NCBI GenBank assembly: GCA_030141605.1
Contig: JAQGDQ010000002.1
Location: 2,462,501-2,526,500 of the forward strand
Direction of reading: 5' to 3'
DNA length: 64,000 nt
Source: Tubiluchus corallicola
Taxonomy: Eukaryota; Priapulida; Priapulimorpha; Priapulimorphida; Tubiluchidae
A model generated the notes under the pieces. It was given only the letters and a program-made list of their open reading frames with translations. It searched no databases and was not told where the DNA came from. This document shows positions 26,301 to 35,300 of the stretch, piece after piece (position 1 is the stretch's first letter; each line of letters begins with the position of its first letter). A program made the position numbers and the translations under genes.

Positions 26301-29300
26301 ATTAAAAATCAAACGTGTAACAGTGCAACTAAACTATTTAAATTATCATGCAGGCTCAGATGATAAAATGCACAAAATGAGATGAGACGAATTAAAATTC
26401 GGGTTGTCCAGAGTTCATTTACCGAGGTAGTTCTACATAATTTGGATTTAAAGCGCAGTCCATGGGAAACACAAAAAAACTTCCTCAATAAGTAAAAGCT
26501 GTTTTATGTTACCTATACTTAGGTAACATTGTAGATGTAGATACAAGACACAACAAACAAGTGAAGTTGTAATTGTGTATGAAAAGTAAAGCAGTTGTTA
26601 TGAAGAAAATGTAAATGATTTTGTAAAAGTCCTGTAATTTGTTTTAAATCAGGAATGTGTTTAGAGCACTTGCATAGGGAGAAAATTATTATTCAACATT
26701 CTAAAAAGGAAAAATGTGGAAAACTAGAATAGCAAAACAAATGGTAAATGCATCCAAGGGTCTTAAAATACTCAAGGTAACATTCTCGGTTTATTTGTTT
26801 TTGAGTGATAGTTATAAAGACAATGAAAACAACAACAGCAGTATAGTGTGTAACAAAAGTTGACTTAAATTACAACAGGCAGCAGGCAAGAATAAAAATG
26901 TATTAATTCAGATAAAACACAATGGCCAAATGCTAGCCACTGCTGTGTACCTTATGCAAAACAGCATCTTCGAGTTGTTTTTCTTTCTTTGCTAAAAGCT
27001 CTACCATTTCGGCATTTTCTTTTTCTAATGTTTCAGCTTTTTCCTTTGCTAGGCGTATTTCTTCTTCTGTTGCTAACCTATTTAAAATAACACTAATAGC
27101 TTATTTGCAAAATTAGTGAATGCAAATTTAATAGATTCGTTTAACAATTATTTTAAATTCTTTTCAAACATTCTATTGCAAAGTTGACACTGAATGATGT
27201 AATAATGATAGCACCCTTACGGCAATGCTTTAAGTGTACAATGCAAGAAAATAGTTAAAACTCAATAAAGAACCCACTGTCATGCAAAGTCTATAACATA
27301 CATTTCAACGATTTCCTTGACGTTGATTTGTAGTGGTTCTACGTCTGGATTCTCACGATTTTCATTTTGCAAAACAATTTGCTGAACAATTCGGTCAAAC
27401 ATTAGCCAGTGTTGAGGACATGAACCTAAATCCACTGAAAATTGCAAACATTGCTAAGTATTGGTAATCGTGAAAGCCAATCTGCACAGTACTAAACAAT
27501 TTATAGTGAGCTAGCATATTTATTTGCCTCACACAGCAAGGTTAAATAATCACAATAAATTCACAATCAAATATGTATCTAAGGTAAAGCACAATTGCTT
27601 TGATTTCACACATTATATATTTATCTTTAGTTATTTTTGCAGCAGTGGTTTCCAAAAAAATAAGTACTCTACATAAAATAAGTAACAAGTTCAAATAGCT
27701 CACATTGACTGACTAGTTTAGCATCAATTATTATGAAGAGACATGAAAAGCATGCCGCACACAAGTTGCAGAATTACAGAATTATTAAAGAATTACAGTA
27801 ACAGTATTGTACATGTTCCTTCTATATCACAATAGCACAGTTTTGCCTAATCAATGTTCGGTTAACTCATCTGTTTTTATTTACAGACAACTACCCATGT
27901 TAGTAAAGTAAAAGTCTTCTAAGCAGTGAAGTATGTAAAAAACTTACATGGCAATAATAAAGAATGTTCTAGCATAGACATGAAATGAGGATATGCAGGC
28001 GTAAGGCTCAGTTTTTGTTTTAACACATCAAACATGGCCGATGCACTTTTCGTATCAATATGAACCTTGTCAAATCGCCTCGCTAATTCTTTATCATCTT
28101 CGGTACGCACCATTTCAAAAAAATCTATATGCCTGAAAGGAACATCTGTATAAGGCACTCTCAAGTGAATGTGAACATATTATCACACATGTATTGCTTT
28201 TGACATTACCATTTCACTGCAAGTCGGATGAGCAAGTTCATTAGTTCCTTGGAAACATATTAAACCTAGAGCAATGTGATTACCTGTCATATGTATTAAC
28301 ATCTGACAGCACGTGACTCATAACACAAAAACCCTTAATTTAATTCTCAAGTTGAGCATTGTCACACCAATCACATTGAAATGCATTAACAATAAATTCT
28401 GTCTCATCTTGTCTAGCAAATATAAATAATTAATAGCAGTAAGACAATTATATACAAACACGGTAGGCCTGGAGATGGTTCCCAAATGTTATCACGAACA
28501 AAAATGCAAATTGAAGAATACAGACACTTACACTAGATACCAAGGCTATATAAAATCTACGTGATGTTTCTTCATCAATTGATTGTATTAAGTGTTAATA
28601 ATTTAACATCAATATTTAATTTATTACTAACACTTGATTGTCATGCAGCAGATTTTGTAACATGCAGTTCTTTTGCATTACAGCTTAAGGTATTTACTAA
28701 TCAGTTATGTGTAACTGTACACCAAAGGTTATGATTAATAAAACAATAAAATATATTGAGGCAAAAAAAAACAAGTACCTGTCCAAAGTCGAATTTTCGT
28801 GTGTACGTAGCTTTTCTAAGACTGGTTGAATTCCTAACATGAGAAACTCGTATCGTAAATGTACTCGGAACTCAAAATGCTCCATGCCTGGTCCATAGTT
28901 TATCGCAGCATTGATAAAAGACAGTATGGCAGTTTTTAAATTTACCTCTTCTCGGTAAATTCCTGTGCTCCGGTCAAGATCGTTGACTATTGTCTAAAAA
29001 AGTTTTAAATGTTCATTAGTAGTGACAAACAACTGCATATATTAAAAATAGTGACATGCAAGAAAGCTATGACAAAAAATTATACGCAGCAACTGTGTAT
29101 CACTGCTAACAATTTTTAAGCATTAGCTATTGTAGCTATTACTTGCAGAACTAAAAATAGCTATTTTGAATGAAAATGTAATTTTCTTAATAATTTATTT
29201 AATATTGAACGATGTAATCTATTTTATAGAAACAATATAGATACCAGGTACAGATTGTAAAATACTTTGGCTTTTTTCCTAAGTGTTTATATCTTTGACT

Positions 29301-32300
29301 CAACTGTTTTTGCTAATTTAAAAGTTACCACTGCACTATTACTCAATATATAGACAGTGATCTCATCACTGTTGCAACTCAGATTTTATCATGTGCAATA
29401 CAATGAAAATTTTTATGGCAACAGAAATATATGTAGACAACAACTCACAAAAATGTTCACATGTAAAGGAAATTAATTAAACTTCTAACATCTTTAAGTT
29501 TATACATATGAACCAGCTACTGTATTTAGGAAGGCATCTTAGCAGAGAGCCAAAATAATAACAAACAATTTTTCATCATTCAAAAGCAAATTTTTAATTG
29601 CAATTATGTTGAGAAAAACTGCACTTGTACAAGCACTTTTAATGTCAGTACCAATAATCTGATTACCTGAAACCTTGTCCGCTCACAAGCATACTTTTGA
29701 TAATGCATCATAGCATCTAAAACTTTGCGGTGACCTCCAGCCACCAAACAAACAGCACCTAGAATTTCTAATACAGCTATTTTTGTTTTGATATTCTCCG
29801 TACTCAAGCTCTGGGCAATTATGTCTATGCTATCTGGATGGGCTAAAACATGAGCTCTACCAGTCTGAAAGCAAAAAGTTTCGATTTTTTGAATTAACCA
29901 CATTGTAACAATGACAAAAGCAAGTAAGCTATGGAAAATAAATTTCTGGCACAACCACATGGTTAACAAAACAATGTTATTAACTGCTAAAACACAATAA
30001 CGTAAGTTACTAAACAGTGAATGTCATATAGACCAGACATTAAATTTCAAAAAAACATAAACCTAGAGTTCCTGCACAACTAAAAATTAAGAATACATCA
30101 ATCAAAACATTTACATTTTAAGAACTATTCACACTAATACAACCACTTTGATTAATTAGTTGAGTTTCTAAGCTCCACATTTAATCTGAAGTGTCCACAG
30201 ATAAATTAACCAAACCAAAGCGGATTATTCAGAACATCCTTAAAAACGGACACTTGGATGGCAAACCTATGCAGTGGTGACCATTTAAAAACATTCTTTT
30301 AATGTAAAAGCTCCAACCTAGTAATTCTGCTCCAGGCTAGTAATTCTGGTGCATAAGCTTATTATTGCCAGACAAAAAACACTTACCGAATTATTCATTA
30401 AAGCTTTGACACAACCTATAACTGAAGTATGTATACTACTACAGCTTGTGTCATAGTCCATATTCTCCAAGAAATTCAGAAGGCAATTTAACCCATCTAG
30501 TTCCAGGAACCTACAGAAAAAAGAACTTGCCAGATAAAAATAAAAAATATCATTGCAATCGTAGTTTGGAGTGTTTGAATATTAAATGTTAACTTTAAAC
30601 ACATGCTGACTCTATTATGCATAGGATACCTAGGTTAAGAGCTTAGAAAAAAATACACAAAAATGACTGACAGGGATATCTTGACTATTTTCCACACGTC
30701 CTGTTACAATCAATACCCTAGGCACTATAAAAACTGGTATATAAAAGTAATATTTCAAATGCATATTAATTCTTCATCTTTATTGAAACTGAAATCAAGT
30801 AAGACTAGCTCAGAATATTTGCAGCCGAGAAGGGATAATCCGTTAAACTAAGCAAAAGCAGTTTCATAAGGACATGGCCCGCTTCTAGAAACAATCTAGA
30901 TAAGCGATTTTTTACAGTGCTGTTGGTACTACTTTAGCCACGCCCATACTCTCTGTTTACACATGGCCAAGTATAGAAGACTAGTCAACAAGATCGATGA
31001 ATAGATAACCAGTAAGCCTTGCTGACAAAGCAGCAAATGCAACTATGAAACAGAGTTGATTAGTGTAGGCAGAATAGCCCAGACTTTTTGTTTAGAATGT
31101 TTCACAACTCCTTAATGAAATTATAACAGCTGTTTCTGCCTTAATGTAAGTGACGAATGCAGAGAACCCACATAAATATCTTAAAAATTTAGTAGACAGT
31201 ACATACTAAATTTAAAAAATTACGAGGTTTATTTTACCTCATGACAAAGCTCATGGGCTGCGTGCGTAGTGCAGTTTTTAGGCTATCGACACATTGCGTC
31301 CGTACTCTGATTTCATCTTCATCTCGAGGAAATAAGAGCTAAAACATGGAATAGCAAAAGAGAAATTTTAGCATTACTTAATTTGGAGACATTGTTCACT
31401 AGCTACCATAGTTGTTCTACAATCTTGCATACCCACCAATGCCCAAACAAGTTGGCACTAAACATAGCAGTTAAACAAGCTAGCACACTGTTTTAAAAAA
31501 TGCTCTCTTTTCAAGAAGAAATAAATAACCTTAAGTCCATAGATAACAAATAGGTTCAAAACCAGTGACACTTGAAAAGACACAGAAAGGTAAACAAGTT
31601 TAAAATCAGATTAACTATAAACAGCCCACCTTTTTTAAAGTCTTTGCTAAAAATCATGCAAGAGACCTAAAGTTAACTCACATCATTACAGTATACACAA
31701 TATACATTTTTCTCTGTTTTCCAATGATTTTCATATTGTGTGAAGTTATTCTATAATTTACTTTAAACGTGTCCAATGCTGTTAGCACAGAAAGGATCAG
31801 TAGGTTAAGTAAAGACTTACTTTGGCCATTGAATTCACTCTTTCTATGTAATAGTCTGGCCAATTCTTCATACTCAAATCGTCTTGATCCTACAAAGCAG
31901 AAGAAAAATACATGCTATAATTTTAGTGTGCAATACAAGTTAACAAAATCTGAAATGGCTGACAACATTAAAACAGAAACAAGCAAAAAAAATTTTAATG
32001 AGTATTATTATAGAATCTAAGAAAAGAAAAATTTAAACAAAGAAATGACCTCCCACCCACTAGCCATTATCCCATCCAAACCCTCTAAGGGGGAAAATCA
32101 AAATTCAAGCTCTATTACGCCCTTGGTATGCGCGCATGCAGATATTAGCATCGAAAGTTGCATTTGCAAACAAAGAAATGGCGATGAAGTAGTATTTTCC
32201 GGGTTATCCTAAAAAGTACCTCCCAATGGGATTCCACAGCGTACATGCCTACCAAATCTAATCACTCATTATAAAGTCTTAGCATTTTTTGAAGTGTGTA

Positions 32301-35300
32301 CAATAATAACAACAACAATGCAAATAAGTACTTGGCACTGACCTACAGAGTAAAAAAAGTAAAACAATTAAGACACTGTGCTCTTTCACATATGTGTTGT
32401 CAGCTTAATAAAGAAAAGAAGACATTTACTCAAATTAAGGTGCTTCCGAAAAAATAAATTTATGCAAATTAAGTTTTGCTTTGAAAAGAATTCCCGCACC
32501 TGCTTCTTTGTGCAGTAGATTTGCCATTTCTTTTCCAATGGCAAGTTAAACATGGCTTCCCTATGTTGTGGCGTGAGATCCAACTCATCCTATAAAATAA
32601 GCATTTAGAATTTTTAAATCAAGGCAGTAAAAGTAGATGATAAAGTTTTGCGTCTGAGATAATTTATGAACATTTAAACATTTTATTCATGCTTTTTCGT
32701 GCATGTGCAGTTACTGGTTGGGGTGATTTGAATAGTGTATTATGGTAAACAAGGTTATTAACAAACTATTTTAGTGAGCTAAGTACTGTATACATGAAAT
32801 AACTCAAACAAGATAATACTACTGCACATTTTTTTTGTTTTCTTCATCCACTGGAATATTACAACTGTTTAAATTAAATTCATCGGTGCCTGTCTAGTGC
32901 TTACTTCAGCACTTGCCCTAACAGACATTCCCACTGCCAGTAACAATATTGACAGAATGGCTGCTCACAGACTGAAAATCAATTCATACTGACTGAGGGC
33001 TAAAATGTACAGCCTGTACAAATTAGCACCACAATACAGCAATATTTTCAAATACAGCAAATACTGCTAACCCCGGGACAAAGGTTACTGTCCAGTAGAT
33101 GACAATGTACACCCTTGCAGTGTTTTAGGTGGTCTTTAGAGATCAGAGAGCGAGAAATTAGTAAAATGTAAGCCCAATCATAAAACATTAATTCAAATGT
33201 AAAAATGACATGACTGTAATTATTCACCCAGCTAGGCATTAAATGGTGAATCCGATCTGCACTAATGAGTTTACAGCTAGTGGGAATAAGTTCACATTGA
33301 GACGTGTGCATCTCTGTCCATTAACTAATTTTAAAGTATAAGGTTGTTGTGGAAAAATGTGAAATTGCATCCCAGCATTACAAGTCTCTGAATTTTAGTA
33401 TTCATTGAAACCCAGTTAGTTCTTACACCAATGTAATTCATATAATATGCTTAATATTATGAATTAATGTTTTGGGATAGGTTGAAACCTAATTCATTCC
33501 CTAGTAAATAATGCTATCTTAGATTACAAAAAATGAAAACAATCTTGAAAAGCAGGCCGCATAATTATATAGGACACAGACTGAGAAAAGCATCTAAAAG
33601 ACAAAATAATGTAATTCATATAATATGCTTAATATTATGAATTAATGTTTTGGGATAGGTTGAAACCTAATTCATTCCCTAGTAAATAATGCTATCTTAG
33701 ATTACAAAAAATGAAAAAAATCTTAAAAAGCAGGCCACATAATTATATAGGACACAGACTGCGAAAAGTATCTAAAAGACAAAATACTTATAAGCTTACT
33801 ATAGGCATATAGGTTTATACTTGCTCGGTACAACATATTATATTATGTTACATATTACATATATGGTAATTGCAATAGTAACAGTATATAAATGCAAGAC
33901 GTCAAGATTTAATAACCTTTACTAATAAATATATGTGTCTAGCAAGACACGAGCCGAATGGATTTGTGTTTTCACTGAGTAAACATGCAAATACTTTTAG
34001 ACACACTTTTTTTACTGTTTCAGAAAATAAGAAGAAATAATGATGTGCTTTTGCTTTTGTAAGCATGTATAAGACCTTGTCAGAACATTGATGAGAATGT
34101 TTTAAAAAGTGTAAAAAGTACTAAAGTGGTTTAGTGAATTAAATTTAACAGCAGGTGTTACCACCAACTTTAAAATCAATTTTCTGTACAAGAAACACTT
34201 TAATTGCAGCCAGTTAGAAGAGGTGGTGCAGTATATAAGCAAGTCTTGAACACTGAAAGTGTGTTCAAGACTGTGTGTTCAGTGTGTTCACTGAAAGCAA
34301 GTCTTGAACACTTTCAGAAATCTTGATTTCTTAAATTTTAAATAGAATTATTTGCCCTAAAAATAATCACGTTTTGCATTTAAAATGAAAAATTCATTTG
34401 CCCTTGGAGGGCAATTCATTTGCACTGCCACCTAGCAGACCTCTCCCATAACCACACGCCTATGGTTAAAAATTAGGAAAAACAATGATAAAGTAAGAAA
34501 ATACACAAAAGTGAGATGGTGACCAATAATTCATACCACTAATTCAGCAAATTTTGCGTTTAATTCTTCTTCGTCGGGCATTGGCAAGTTTTGGTCGAAT
34601 GTCTGCAACATGACTGGTCGGCTGCTGTCCGGACTGCCCAGGACAATTTCTGGAGGACGATAGCCTCCGAAGCAGCATAACAACCGATTCTGCTTCTTCT
34701 GCGGCATGTCTTCAGAAGAATCTGCAATGAAAAAATATGGCTATAGTAAGAAAATTAGCAATTATAATCAAGGTATAAGGTTCCAGTTGTAAGGCATTGT
34801 AGTTGCCAAGCTATTTTATATGTGCAAAAATGCTTCAGTGATAAGTTATAAACTCAAATATAATCGATATTTGAGTTTATAACTCACGTGATGAATGTGA
34901 GAGGGATGAGAGTGACATGATACAAGTTACAGCAACGTTTGACTTTTGAACAATTTTATAAATAATTTGAAGTCACTGAAGTGCGTTACTCAAAATTTAA
35001 GATTTAAAGATTGTTAATTTATACATATTTTTAATTCTGATTCATCGGAACTAGCAATGGCTTGCAGTATCTGAGCTTTGTGTAATTAGTTGTAATTATA
35101 TCAAAGCCAAACGCATATGAATTTTCACATATTCGTGTGTTCTAATATGGTATATAAATGGAACATCAAAAACAATCAAATTAATTAACCCGTGTTTATA
35201 AAACCATTCAGGGAGGTGTAATAATTGTAGAATTGACGCCAGAAACTGGTACAGTCCAGTTAATTGCAGATGTTTCCAAATCTCAGTTCATTCCGAGAAA

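Larger units (their letters stand above)
32590..34536 (-). other. DAAM: DAAM intron 2
   Basis: Contains a 178-base tandem duplication (33431-33786) and a hairpin-rich cluster (34243-34317). Nothing coding seen. Confidence 0.6.
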
